NCBI RefSeq assembly: GCF_002933775.1
Contig: NZ_BEWV01000084.1
Span: 1 to 34,296 of the forward strand
Source: Prevotella sp. MGM1
Lineage (GTDB): Bacteria; Bacteroidota; Bacteroidia; Bacteroidales; Bacteroidaceae
Reading direction: 5' to 3'
Length of the DNA stretch: 34,296 nt
Made by a program: the position numbers and the translations under genes. Numbering within the stretch: position 1 is the first letter of the stretch; the number at the start of each line of letters is the position of its first letter. The notes beneath the pieces are model-generated. The model saw only the letters and a program-made list of their open reading frames with translations, did no database searches and was not told the origin of the DNA. Shown here piece after piece: positions 26,054 to 33,998 of this stretch.

Positions 26054-26104
26054 GCATTGCGTTTAGATACTGGTTGCATTCCGTTTAGCGTCTAAATGCA
26101 ATGC
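26054..26104. repeat. Intergenic site cluster, copy B
   Basis: 13-mers GCATTGCGTTTAG (26054-26066) and GCATTCCGTTTAG (26076-26088) are 22 bp apart start to start, and an inverted copy sits at 26092-26104 after a 3-bp gap. This is exactly the layout of copy A at 1576-1626. The ungapped 41-bp cores 1581-1621 and 26059-26099 share 28 positions. Arms at 26066-26080 and 26100-26114 can also pair (14 of 15 plus one G-U). Confidence 0.65.
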
Positions 26105-26129
26105 AACCGGTATCCCGTTATAACGCAAC

Positions 26130-26160
26130 GAGGCTCCCGATGCAGAGCATCGGGAGCCTC
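26130..26160. other. Perfect 14-bp hairpin next to site cluster B
   Basis: GAGGCTCCCGATGC (26130-26143) pairs exactly with 26147-26160 around 3 nt. It lacks a T-run on either side, so it is not a standard terminator. Copy A also has a strong hairpin about 70 bp to its right. Confidence 0.6.
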
Positions 26161-26409
26161 TATGACGGACATCACCATACATATAGTGCCCGTCAACGCG
26201 GTAGGACACCGGCAATGACGGGCACATCGGTATGTGCGAAAACGGCCGTTCTCCTACGGAAGACAGCCTACGATTTCAAATTTATCAAATTTCACGGTAT
26301 AGAAAGATTGCATAAATATGCGTTTCGAACATATACCAACTTTATCACTTCCAATCATTTTGTAATTATTTATCATACTTTTCGTGTTTAAGCCAAATTC
26401 GGCCGACAA

Positions 26410-26440
26410 CAAATTTACAACAAAAATCATCGGAAAGCAA
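26410..26440 (-). promoter_or_regulatory. Leftward promoter pointing into the gene-less gap (TTG-20-TAAATTTG)
   Basis: On the minus strand TTG (26440-26438), a 20-bp spacer and TAAATTTG (26417-26410) fit the Bacteroidetes consensus. It lies downstream of the adk terminator, so it is not an adk promoter. No established gene follows for a kilobase; only a 40-codon AT-rich frame starts at 26376. Confidence 0.45.
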
Positions 26441-26477
26441 GCATCATTACGATACACTTCGCTATACATCACAAAAA

Positions 26478-26509
26478 AAGAGTCGCGGAAATCATCTACC
26501 GCGACTCTT
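26478..26509 (-). terminator. Terminator after adk
   Basis: AAGAGTCGCGG (26478-26488) pairs perfectly with 26499-26509 around a 10-nt loop. Read leftward it runs into seven T residues. It begins 38 bp after the adk stop. Confidence 0.88.
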
Positions 26510-26546
26510 CAATATAATAATATCTGCCATTAAAACCATCAGATGT

Positions 26547-27125
26547 TCACGCCCCAACACCATCTATCACCTTGCTGATGTCGGCGAAGATACGGTCGAG
26601 GGCACCAAGACCGTCTATGTGATTGTGGAGGTTCTCGCCCTTATACCAGTCTATCAGCGGTGCCGTCTGGTTGTGATACACATCAAGACGCTTCTTTATC
26701 GTCTCGGCGTTATCATCGGAGCGGCCGCTCTCCATGCCTCGCTTTATCAGTCGGGCCATCAGTTCGTCTTCCGGAACATCAAGCTCTATCATGGCCGCTA
26801 TGCCGTGCCCGCGCTCATCGAGCATCTTTTTCAGTGCCTCGGCCTGCGGAATGGTACGGGGAAAACCATCGAAGATTATTCCCTTATGGTCTTTGCCGTA
26901 GCTGTCGTAAACTTTGGCGAGAATGTCTATCATCAACTCATCGGGAATGAGCTGACCTTTGTCTATAAACGACTTTGCCACCTTCCCCAGCTCCGTCTCG
27001 CCCTTGATCTCGGCACGCAGCACGTCGCCGGTAGAGATATGGCCGAAGCCATACTTCCCGATCATCAAGTCACTCTGTGTTCCCTTGCCTGAACCGGGAG
27101 CACCGAATATCACTATATTCTTCAT
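26547..27125 (-). CDS. adk: Adenylate kinase
   Basis: It interconverts AMP, ATP and ADP. At 192 residues it is the short-lid form. Motifs are the P-loop GAPGSGKGT (8-16), STGDVLRAE in the AMP site, DGFPRT (86-91), and LIKRGMESGRSDDN at the short lid, without the zinc-binding cysteines of long forms. The ATG at 27125 follows hpt by 50 bp, so hpt and adk form one leftward operon closed by a clear terminator. Both genes serve purine salvage and nucleotide balance. Confidence 0.97.
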   Translation of the reverse strand: MKNIVIFGAPGSGKGTQSDLMIGKYGFGHISTGDVLRAEIKGETELGKVAKSFIDKGQLIPDELMIDILAKVYDSYGKDHKGIIFDGFPRTIPQAEALKKMLDERGHGIAAMIELDVPEDELMARLIKRGMESGRSDDNAETIKKRLDVYHNQTAPLIDWYKGENLHNHIDGLGALDRIFADISKVIDGVGA

Positions 27126-27175
27126 TTTATCCTAAAAATTAATACTTCTCTTACCTTGCGGCCAAGCCGTCTTCG

Positions 27176-27715
27176 TCATTCGGACTTCAGTGTGTAGATG
27201 TCGCGCAACTGGCGCCCCTGCTGATCGTAGTCGAGCCCGTAGCCGAGAATAAAGTCGTTCGGTATCTCGAAAGCCACGTACTCGATATCGAGCGGGGTTT
27301 TAAGACGCTCGGGTTTGAGCAGCAACGTGCAGATATGCACCGATTCCGGATTGCGCGTGCCGAGGCTCTCTATCATCCGCTTGATGGTCAGTCCGCTCTC
27401 CACTATGTCCTCTACGATTATCACCGTGCGACCGGTAAGGTCCTCATTGATACCGATCACTTCCTTGATGGTACCGGTAGATGTGGTTCCCTGGTACGAC
27501 GCCAGTTTGACGAAAGAGATCTCACATGGAATGGTTATCTCGCGCATGAGGTCGGCAGCAAACACGAACGAGCCGTTGAGAACGGCGAGCAACAGTGGGT
27601 TCTTGCCTGCCATGTCGCGGTTTATGCGCTCCGCCACGGCCTTGACACGCTGTTTTATCTCGGCCTCCGGAATGGAAGTCTCAAACAGTTTATCCTTTAT
27701 TCTGACAATACTCAT
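27176..27715 (-). CDS. hpt: Hypoxanthine phosphoribosyltransferase
   Basis: It salvages hypoxanthine (and probably guanine) to the monophosphate using PRPP. The 179-residue protein has the PRPP-binding motif VIIVEDIVESGLT (98-110), the LLAVLNGSFVFAADL loop, the flexible-loop SYQGTTSTG and the base-contacting region YVAFEIPNDFILGYGLDYDQQGRQL. The length is normal. It heads the hpt-adk operon and diverges from nnr across 89 bp; a -7 element about 25 bp upstream reads TAATTTTG. Confidence 0.96.
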   Translation of the reverse strand: MSIVRIKDKLFETSIPEAEIKQRVKAVAERINRDMAGKNPLLLAVLNGSFVFAADLMREITIPCEISFVKLASYQGTTSTGTIKEVIGINEDLTGRTVIIVEDIVESGLTIKRMIESLGTRNPESVHICTLLLKPERLKTPLDIEYVAFEIPNDFILGYGLDYDQQGRQLRDIYTLKSE

Positions 27716-27740
27716 AGGTACGTTTTCTTTAATTTTGCGA

Positions 27741-27764
27741 CAAAATTACTAAAAATCCGTCAAA
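27741..27764 (-). promoter_or_regulatory. Promoter of hpt (TTTGAC-10-TAATTTTG)
   Basis: On the minus strand TTTGAC (27764-27759) is followed after exactly 10 bp by TAATTTTG (27748-27741). The leader to hpt is about 20 nt. The standard -33 spacing is not met. Confidence 0.55.
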
Positions 27765-27767
27765 GAA

Positions 27768-27799
27768 TTGTAACTATTACCATTAATTTTGTATTTTTG
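27768..27799 (+). promoter_or_regulatory. Promoter of nnr (TTG-21-TATTTTTG), near-leaderless
   Basis: TTG at 27768-27770 and TATTTTTG at 27792-27799 are 21 bp apart. The nnr ATG is at 27805, only five bases after the -7 box, so the transcript should start at or within a few bases of the start codon. Confidence 0.6.
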
Positions 27800-27804
27800 C
27801 ACGT

Positions 27805-29322
27805 ATGAAGATTTTTACAAGCGCTCAGATTAGCGAGCTTGACAAGTATACGATAGAGCACGAACCTATAAAACCCCTCGACCTCATGGAGCGGGCGGCG
27901 CAGGCACTTACCCGCGCCATTGCCGACTACCGTGACAATACCACTCCGGTGGTGGTGTTCGCAGGCCCGGGAAACAACGGCGGCGATGCCCTCGCCACGG
28001 CCCGCCTGCTCGCCGAGAAAGGCTATGAGGTGTCGGTCTATCTGTTTAACATCTCCGGCAGACTGACCGCCGAATGTCTCGAAAACAAAGAGAGGCTCAC
28101 GGCAGACAGCAAGCGGATAAAAAACTTCACGGAGGTGACACAGGAATTCGACCCTCCGCAACTCAAATCGGATACGCTTGTTATCGACGGCCTTTTCGGC
28201 TCGGGACTCAACAAACCGCTGGCCGGCGGCTTCGCGTCGTTAGTGAAATACATCAACGCGTCGCCGTGCGCGGTGGCGAGCATAGACGTGCCCTCGGGAC
28301 TGATGGCCGAGGACAACACATACAACGTGCGGGCAAATATCATCAGGGCTGACATCACACTGACACTGCAACAGCCCAAACTGTCTTTCTTCTTCGCCGA
28401 GAACCAGCAGTTTATCGGTCGCCTCAAAGTGCTTGACATACGCATCAGCAGCGAGGGTATGAAGAACATGGAGGCTATGTACACGGTGACGGAAGAGAGC
28501 GACGTGCGCAAACGGATGCTCACGAGAAACGAATTCGCCCACAAAGGCAACATGGGCAACGCACTGCTCGTGGCGGGAAGCTACGGAATGGCGGGAGCGG
28601 CAGTGCTCGGAGCCAGGGCATGCCTGAGAGCGGGAGCGGGAAAGGTGACGGTGCATTCACCGAAACACAACAACGACATACTGCAAATAGCCGTGCCCGA
28701 GGCTGTGGTGCAACTTGACTCCGACAGCACTGTATTTACAGAGCCGGTAGACACGGAAGACTATAACGCACTCGGCATCGGCCCGGGATTGGGCACAAGC
28801 GAGACCACGGCCATAGCACTGATAGCCCAACTGAGGCGCACACAATGCCCGATAGTGGCGGATGCCGACGCGATAAACATCCTATCCAACCGCAGGGCCT
28901 GGCTTCAACAACTGCCAAAAGGCATAATAATGACACCGCACCCCAAGGAGTTCGACAGGCTGGAGAGCCATTCGTCGGACAGCTATGAGCGCCTGTCGAA
29001 AGCATGCTCGCTGGCGGAGAGACTAAGCGCTTTCATAATCATAAAGGGACGATACTCCGCACTGTGCATGCCTGACGGCCACGTGATGTTCAACCCTACG
29101 GGCAACGCAGGCATGGCAACAGCCGGCAGCGGCGACGTGCTCACAGGAATAATCACCGCACTGCTCGCAAGAGGATACAAACAGGCCGATGCCTGTATCG
29201 TGGGCATGTACCTTCACGGACTTGCGGGAGACATCGCAGCCGAAGAGAAAGGAATGGAAAGCCTCGTGGCCGGCGACATAATAGAGTGTCTGCCGAAGGC
29301 TTTCAAGAGATTGAACGACTGA
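27805..29322 (+). CDS. nnr: Bifunctional NAD(P)H-hydrate epimerase / ADP-dependent dehydratase
   Basis: It repairs hydrated NADH and NADPH: the N-terminal epimerase interconverts R and S forms and the C-terminal kinase-like domain dehydrates the S form at the expense of ADP. The 505-residue fusion has VVVFAGPGNNGGDALATARLL (49-69) in the YjeF_N domain and, in the carbohydrate-kinase-like domain, GNMGNALLVAGSYGMAGAAVLGARACLRAGAGKVT, IGPGLG, PIVADADAIN, MTPHPKEFDRL and AGMATAGSGDVLTGI (D444 catalytic). It appears transcribed from a near-leaderless promoter and is followed 30 bp later by a DUF4831 gene. Confidence 0.96.
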   Translation: MKIFTSAQISELDKYTIEHEPIKPLDLMERAAQALTRAIADYRDNTTPVVVFAGPGNNGGDALATARLLAEKGYEVSVYLFNISGRLTAECLENKERLTADSKRIKNFTEVTQEFDPPQLKSDTLVIDGLFGSGLNKPLAGGFASLVKYINASPCAVASIDVPSGLMAEDNTYNVRANIIRADITLTLQQPKLSFFFAENQQFIGRLKVLDIRISSEGMKNMEAMYTVTEESDVRKRMLTRNEFAHKGNMGNALLVAGSYGMAGAAVLGARACLRAGAGKVTVHSPKHNNDILQIAVPEAVVQLDSDSTVFTEPVDTEDYNALGIGPGLGTSETTAIALIAQLRRTQCPIVADADAINILSNRRAWLQQLPKGIIMTPHPKEFDRLESHSSDSYERLSKACSLAERLSAFIIIKGRYSALCMPDGHVMFNPTGNAGMATAGSGDVLTGIITALLARGYKQADACIVGMYLHGLAGDIAAEEKGMESLVAGDIIECLPKAFKRLND

Positions 29323-29352
29323 TAAAGCAAACGACATACCACCCATAAGGAC

Positions 29353-30423
29353 ATGAGAAAGATATTGACGGCCGCATTGCTCGCCATCTGTTGCGGAGCA
29401 ATGGCCCAGACACCGATAAGCAAATACAAACCGGGAGTGACTCCCGAAGGGGCTGTATACTACCTGCCAAAGACGGCCCTGCGCATCGTCGTGCAGGTGG
29501 AAAAGACAACTTATACTCCCGGCGACTTCTGCATATACGCCGACAGGTTTCTCAGATTGAAAGACGTTGAGACAGAAAAGACGGTCGACTATAAGGTGAC
29601 AACGATAAACATGACATCTGTAGGGGTGGCCGACACATCTAAATGCTATTCCATCAAACTGAACCCGAAAAGTTCGGCGACAAACATAAGACTGGCCGAC
29701 GACGGCACCCTGACAGCCATCAACGCCGAGCCAACGGCACAAGATGTGCCGGCGGCATTCGTTCCGGCTCCTAAAAAGACTCCCGTCAACCCGAGACAGT
29801 TCATGAACGAGGACATCCTCGCTGCCGGCAGCACGGCCAAGATGGCACAGCTAACCGCACAGGAAATATACGACATACGCGAGAGCAAAAGCCTGCTGAC
29901 ACGCGGACAAGCCGATTTCATGCCGAAAGACGGCGCACAGATGAAACTGATGCTCGAGCAACTTGACACACAAGACAAGGCACTGACAAGCCTATTTGCC
30001 GGAACGACAGAGAAAGACACCACCGAGCACGTTTTCATCGTATGTCCTGACAAGGAGATAAGCAAAGAGGTTTTGTTCCGCCTTTCACGCAGACTCGGTA
30101 TCGTCGACAAGGACGATCTGTCGGGAACACCCTATTATATCAGCGTGACAGACCTGCACAGCATACCGGCGGCAGACCCTGTGGAACCTGCCGGAAAAAG
30201 AAAACAGCAGGACAACGGCATATTCGTGAACGTTCCCGGAAAGATAAAGGCAACGATTTCGAAAGGAAACCACATGATGGGAAGTTTCGAACTGTATGCC
30301 GGACAGTTCGGACACACGGAACTACTGAGCAGCGAACTGTTCAACAAAAGATTCTCCACAAGACTGATCCTCAACCCCACCACAGGCTCGGTGGCCAGGC
30401 TCGATGCCGAACAACCAAAGTAA
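29353..30423 (+). CDS. DUF4831 family secreted protein
   Basis: A 356-residue exported protein with a signal peptide (about 1-18, ending AMAQ). The segment EGAVYYLPKTALRIVVQVEKTTYTPGDFCIYADRFLRLKDV is the conserved start of the Bacteroidetes DUF4831 family, for which I know no function. A second part (about 150-350) includes IYDIRESKSLLTRGQADFMPKDGAQMKLMLEQLD and ends in predicted beta-strands. No catalytic motif or membrane helix is apparent. It follows nnr by 30 bp and is probably co-transcribed with it; the two have no obvious functional link. A bidirectional terminator lies 242 bp downstream. Confidence 0.82.
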   Translation: MRKILTAALLAICCGAMAQTPISKYKPGVTPEGAVYYLPKTALRIVVQVEKTTYTPGDFCIYADRFLRLKDVETEKTVDYKVTTINMTSVGVADTSKCYSIKLNPKSSATNIRLADDGTLTAINAEPTAQDVPAAFVPAPKKTPVNPRQFMNEDILAAGSTAKMAQLTAQEIYDIRESKSLLTRGQADFMPKDGAQMKLMLEQLDTQDKALTSLFAGTTEKDTTEHVFIVCPDKEISKEVLFRLSRRLGIVDKDDLSGTPYYISVTDLHSIPAADPVEPAGKRKQQDNGIFVNVPGKIKATISKGNHMMGSFELYAGQFGHTELLSSELFNKRFSTRLILNPTTGSVARLDAEQPK

Positions 30424-30664
30424 AAGGATTGTGACACATCACAAAAAGGTATCGGTATATCGGACACCGGAGATGACGTCAATACCACACAATCTGTAAC
30501 ACATATCGCAAACGGGGCATGACCCATGAGAAAATAAAGCGGAACTACGCAAATAACAAACAATGAAAACAAGGCGAACAAACGCAGACACAATATAAAC
30601 CACACCGCAAATACAACACAAACAAAAAAACAAGACCTATGCCAAGACGGCATCAAGGCAAAAA

Positions 30665-30718
30665 AAGTACTTCAAACGGGATTTTGCGATAGTTTGCAAA
30701 ATCCCGTTTAAAGTACTT
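30665..30718. terminator. Long bidirectional stem-loop between convergent genes
   Basis: Arms 30665-30688 and 30695-30718 pair over about 24 bp with one mismatch; the inner 14 bp (AAACGGGATTTTGC) are perfect. It separates the DUF4831 gene from the propeller lipoprotein. The remainder of the 321-bp gap 30424-30744 is A-rich and shows no gene. Confidence 0.75.
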
Positions 30719-30744
30719 ACAGCCGTCCGCACCAACACTGCCGG

Positions 30745-31797
30745 CTATTCTCTTATCTCCCCCTTATGCACAATCATTTTCACAAGCGTACGCCTGCCGC
30801 CGTGCATATCAGACACCCAGAATACCGTGTCGTTCTGCGAATAAATACGTGCGGGTTGTAAAAATTCGTACCCTTTGACGGCTTTAAGCTTTTTCACCCA
30901 TTCTTTCCGCCTACCGTCGTATATGTTGACAACGTCATTGTCTCCGGTGACATACATCCGGCCATCACCGAACGCCAATGTCTTTGGCTTAAAATCAAGC
31001 GACATCGACAGACTGTCCACGTCTATCGACGCTCCGTCGGCCATATCACCACTCACCAACGAAGGATCAAGCACACGTATTTTCCTGCCCTCATAGTCGG
31101 TGAGCAGAATATGCCCGGCTGTATCCGGCAACATGCAATGTGCCGCAAAACCGTTATTCCCCGGACTCCCGTTGTTGCCTGCACGGCGATAACGATTTAC
31201 ATTCCGATAGTTTTCCTTCGTCACGTCAGACTCCCTGTAGATACTTATCATCCCGTTTTTGTCGCGGGCAAATATCAGGCTGTCCTTCACGGCAAGCGCC
31301 TGGGCCTGAAACACCGGGCCGCTCCACGTGCCGTTGCCCATACAAGTGACATAAGCCATGTCGGGAAGACGAAAGACATGAATGAGCGACTGACGCTCCG
31401 CGACATACAAACGGTTACCGGACGGTATGATGGCTTCTATCTGACTGCCGAATGCTTCGGTCTTATTGCCAATCGCCCATGACTTCACCGTGCGCAACAA
31501 CTTGCCTTTATTGTCATCAAACAGCAGCAGACTATTGCCATCACTTCCCGTGTTGGCTATGAAAACCGTGTCGCCCGAATGAGTCACCGTATAGGGAACA
31601 AAGCTCTCGGAAGCGCTCATTCCGAGGCTTTCGGCATCTATCAGCCGTGCCGCCTCGTAAGAGTAATACCAGTGGCTCTCATACTCACCGTCTTCCGAAC
31701 CGGGCAACCGGCCGCCGAACTCCACGGTCTCATCATCGCCGCATCGCGCTGCCAGCACACCCAGCGCCAACAACAATATATACGAATGTATTTTCAT
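30745..31797 (-). CDS. Beta-propeller-like surface lipoprotein
   Basis: A 350-residue lipoprotein with probable lipidation at C19 (LAARC, an unusual arginine at -1) followed by GDDE, an acidic stretch of the kind that sends Bacteroidetes lipoproteins to the cell surface. From about residue 70 the sequence shows repeated blades ending in patterns like GDTVFIANT, GNRLYVAERQS, DSLIFARDKNG, GHILLTDYEG, GRMYVTGDN and DTVFWVSD, suggesting a six- or seven-bladed propeller. It resembles the C-terminal third of the upstream protein, e.g. GNGTWSGPVFQAQALAVKDSLIFARDK against GNGKWGTGAYQTVHAFDVMADKGLVFIRDK. The frame extends to a TTG at 31806, but the ATG at 31797 is preferred. It follows that gene by 33 bp and is co-transcribed. 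Function is unknown. Confidence 0.82.
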   Translation of the reverse strand: MKIHSYILLLALGVLAARCGDDETVEFGGRLPGSEDGEYESHWYYSYEAARLIDAESLGMSASESFVPYTVTHSGDTVFIANTGSDGNSLLLFDDNKGKLLRTVKSWAIGNKTEAFGSQIEAIIPSGNRLYVAERQSLIHVFRLPDMAYVTCMGNGTWSGPVFQAQALAVKDSLIFARDKNGMISIYRESDVTKENYRNVNRYRRAGNNGSPGNNGFAAHCMLPDTAGHILLTDYEGRKIRVLDPSLVSGDMADGASIDVDSLSMSLDFKPKTLAFGDGRMYVTGDNDVVNIYDGRRKEWVKKLKAVKGYEFLQPARIYSQNDTVFWVSDMHGGRRTLVKMIVHKGEIRE

Positions 31798-31830
31798 TTT
31801 CAACAAAACATATCTTCACATTACATATTT

Positions 31831-33918
31831 TCATTTCAATTCACCCATCGGAATGGCATACACGCACGGCCCGTCGCTCGTCCTGTCTACTATAAACAGG
31901 GTGTTGCGGCGTATGCAAAACTTCTCGGGCGACCGCAAGGTTATATCACCGGTGACAGTGTAATCCCTGATTATGTCGCCAGTCTCAGGGTCCGCCTCGC
32001 AGAACTTCTCTTCTCCGTCTGAACTTACGAACATCCTGCCTTCATGGAAATCAAGCGCATACGGCCTGCTCTTATATGCCAGCTGGTTGGCATGTTTGAA
32101 AGAGATACCTTCACGCAAGTCAGCGGGTATGAATATGTCTATCCGCCCTGACGGATGAGTGGAGTATATCAGACCCGTGTGCCGATCTACAGCAAGACCG
32201 TAAGTGCCTCCCGCCTCACCCATGTTCGGTGAGCGTGTATATATCACCGGGGCTTTTCCTGCCTCCAGGATCCGCTCTTCCACACCCACAAGAGACCTCT
32301 TGTCACGTATGAAGACAAGCCCTTTGTCTGCCATCACATCGAAAGCATGAACCGTCTGATAAGCTCCCGTGCCCCATTTGCCGTTACCTACATGTGTGAA
32401 AAACTTATGATCCGAGGCATTGAAAATCTCGGTCCTACTACCCTCATGGGTCACATATATCTTGCCGTTGGCACGTGTCACGCCGTTCGGCCGGCCTGTG
32501 AATGTCTCTGTTATCTCCGTGCCGGCCTCATCTCTCGTCCATTCCCTGATACTGCCGATATGCTTTTTGCGCCCCGAAGCGATACTGAATATCTCAACAC
32601 TGTAATTATTGTCCGCGTCATTCACCACATATACAGTGTCTCCATATACATACACGTCTTTCGGACGGAAAGTGGCGGGCGTGGCAAGAGGCACATCATC
32701 ATAGTCCAACCTGAACGCCACGGGCTTGCCGTCATCCCCTCCACGGTCTGACATATCGTCATGAAACGGAGACAGTCCGCCGTCGAGAGCATCAAGCTCA
32801 GGGTCTTCGATAACATAATTGGAAGGCACATAGATGTCATCGAAATATCTGTTACGGCTCTTCCTGGTGTGCATGAAACGCCGCGAGTATACCGGAAGCT
32901 CCTTGCTCAACGACAGATCCACATACATATTGTGGCACAACGTTATCCACCCGGGACCCGTCTGCTCGTATGTCATGTTACCGTCGTGTCCGTATCCCAG
33001 GCAATGCGCGAACTCGTGGAATATAGTCTCGGTGATACTCTTGTCGTCGGCATAGTGTTCGAGATAGCACACTTCATGCATACCGAAAGTCGTCCCGCCG
33101 CCAAGCCCCATCACTCCGGTAGTGTATCCGAACACGAGTCCGCGGTGATTGAGCACATTCCTCAGCAGAGCGTCCTTGTCTATCTCTTTCCTGTCGCCAT
33201 TACTGTGCAGCGGCCCGAACTCGTGCAGAGCTTTCTCAAACTTATCAGATGAGAACATATAGCTCATGTTCAACGCTATAGCCACCGCCTCACGAGTATG
33301 CGACGCTTTCATCTTGTATCGCCATGATGGCTGAGTGTCACTGTATCTGCCGAAAGCGATGCGCCACTTGCAGCGTATTGATTGCAGACACTTCCAATAG
33401 GGATCGTCACTCTCTATCGAAAAAGCTATGTTCTCTCTTGTCAGATACGGGTTTGCCATGATGCGTATTTTCTTTCCCGAGCGGGTATAAGCAGTGAGGT
33501 TCTTCACGGCAAACGGTATACGGACCGTAAGCTGCTGGAAAGGCATCACCTTACTGATATCCATCATCCTGAACTCCTCATCATACCCGTCTATCTTTGC
33601 CCATACCGTCACGTTACGGAGTGCCCTGGGACTGTAAAAACGAAGCCGCAAGTCATGGTCATCACTCATCTCTATCTGCAACGGCTCGCTGACGTTGAAA
33701 CTCCGCTGTCCGGAATCAAAGTATACATCCGGCGATTCGTCGTCGTTCAGCATGTAATATGTATTGTCCGTATTGTAATCCGCCTCGGTAATCACGAGTG
33801 GAAGTTCTTGGTTAAAAAAATCCCCGTTCACGTAACAGGTAGTCTCGTCATCCTGGCAACCGACCGTCAGAAACACGCAAAACAAAGCCAACAGGCCGGT
33901 ATAAAAATTCCTTTTCAT
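31831..33918 (-). CDS. Surface lipoprotein with metzincin-like zinc motif and C-terminal propeller
   Basis: A 695-residue lipoprotein: lipobox TVGC (C21) followed by QDDE, a probable surface-export signal. Residues about 30-180 are beta-rich and resemble the N-terminal modules of SusE/BACON-type surface proteins only loosely. Residues about 195-370 form a putative protease domain with HEFAHCLGYGH (H301, E302, H305, H311), the full HExxHxxGxxH zinc signature of metzincins. Methionines shortly after (NMTY, NMYVD) could form the Met-turn. Residues about 418-695 form a propeller-like domain with the same blade patterns as the downstream lipoprotein. The ATG at 33918 is chosen because the signal peptide starts there; a longer frame to 33969 is unlikely. 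A clear promoter lies upstream. I do not recognise a named family. Confidence 0.82.
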   Translation of the reverse strand: MKRNFYTGLLALFCVFLTVGCQDDETTCYVNGDFFNQELPLVITEADYNTDNTYYMLNDDESPDVYFDSGQRSFNVSEPLQIEMSDDHDLRLRFYSPRALRNVTVWAKIDGYDEEFRMMDISKVMPFQQLTVRIPFAVKNLTAYTRSGKKIRIMANPYLTRENIAFSIESDDPYWKCLQSIRCKWRIAFGRYSDTQPSWRYKMKASHTREAVAIALNMSYMFSSDKFEKALHEFGPLHSNGDRKEIDKDALLRNVLNHRGLVFGYTTGVMGLGGGTTFGMHEVCYLEHYADDKSITETIFHEFAHCLGYGHDGNMTYEQTGPGWITLCHNMYVDLSLSKELPVYSRRFMHTRKSRNRYFDDIYVPSNYVIEDPELDALDGGLSPFHDDMSDRGGDDGKPVAFRLDYDDVPLATPATFRPKDVYVYGDTVYVVNDADNNYSVEIFSIASGRKKHIGSIREWTRDEAGTEITETFTGRPNGVTRANGKIYVTHEGSRTEIFNASDHKFFTHVGNGKWGTGAYQTVHAFDVMADKGLVFIRDKRSLVGVEERILEAGKAPVIYTRSPNMGEAGGTYGLAVDRHTGLIYSTHPSGRIDIFIPADLREGISFKHANQLAYKSRPYALDFHEGRMFVSSDGEEKFCEADPETGDIIRDYTVTGDITLRSPEKFCIRRNTLFIVDRTSDGPCVYAIPMGELK

Positions 33919-33966
33919 CGTCTGTCTGTATATCATAACAGTGTTGTTTAAATACAATATCACCAG

Positions 33967-33998
33967 CAAAATTAGTCACTTTCTTCGAGGTGACCAAA
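33967..33998 (-). promoter_or_regulatory. Promoter of the lipoprotein pair (TTTG-20-TAATTTTG)
   Basis: On the minus strand TTTG (33998-33995), a 20-bp spacer and TAATTTTG (33974-33967) match the consensus exactly. The leader before the ATG at 33918 is about 40-45 nt. Confidence 0.75.

Larger units (their letters stand above)
25379..26546. other. 1.17-kb gap without a convincing gene
   Basis: Between obg and adk I find the obg -7 box, a perfect stem-loop at 25826-25876, a site cluster at 26054-26104, a hairpin at 26130-26160, a leftward promoter at 26410-26440 and the adk terminator. Frames of 71-96 codons here have no family resemblance and unusual codon use, so none is called as a gene. No tRNA fold is apparent. 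Confidence 0.6.

Noticed and set aside
26101..26391. 96-codon plus-strand frame in the adk-obg gap
   Set aside because: It overlaps the site cluster and hairpin, and the product shows no ordered pattern.
31798..31806. TTG start three codons before the propeller lipoprotein ATG
   Set aside because: The ATG at 31797 starts a normal lipoprotein signal directly; the extension adds nothing.
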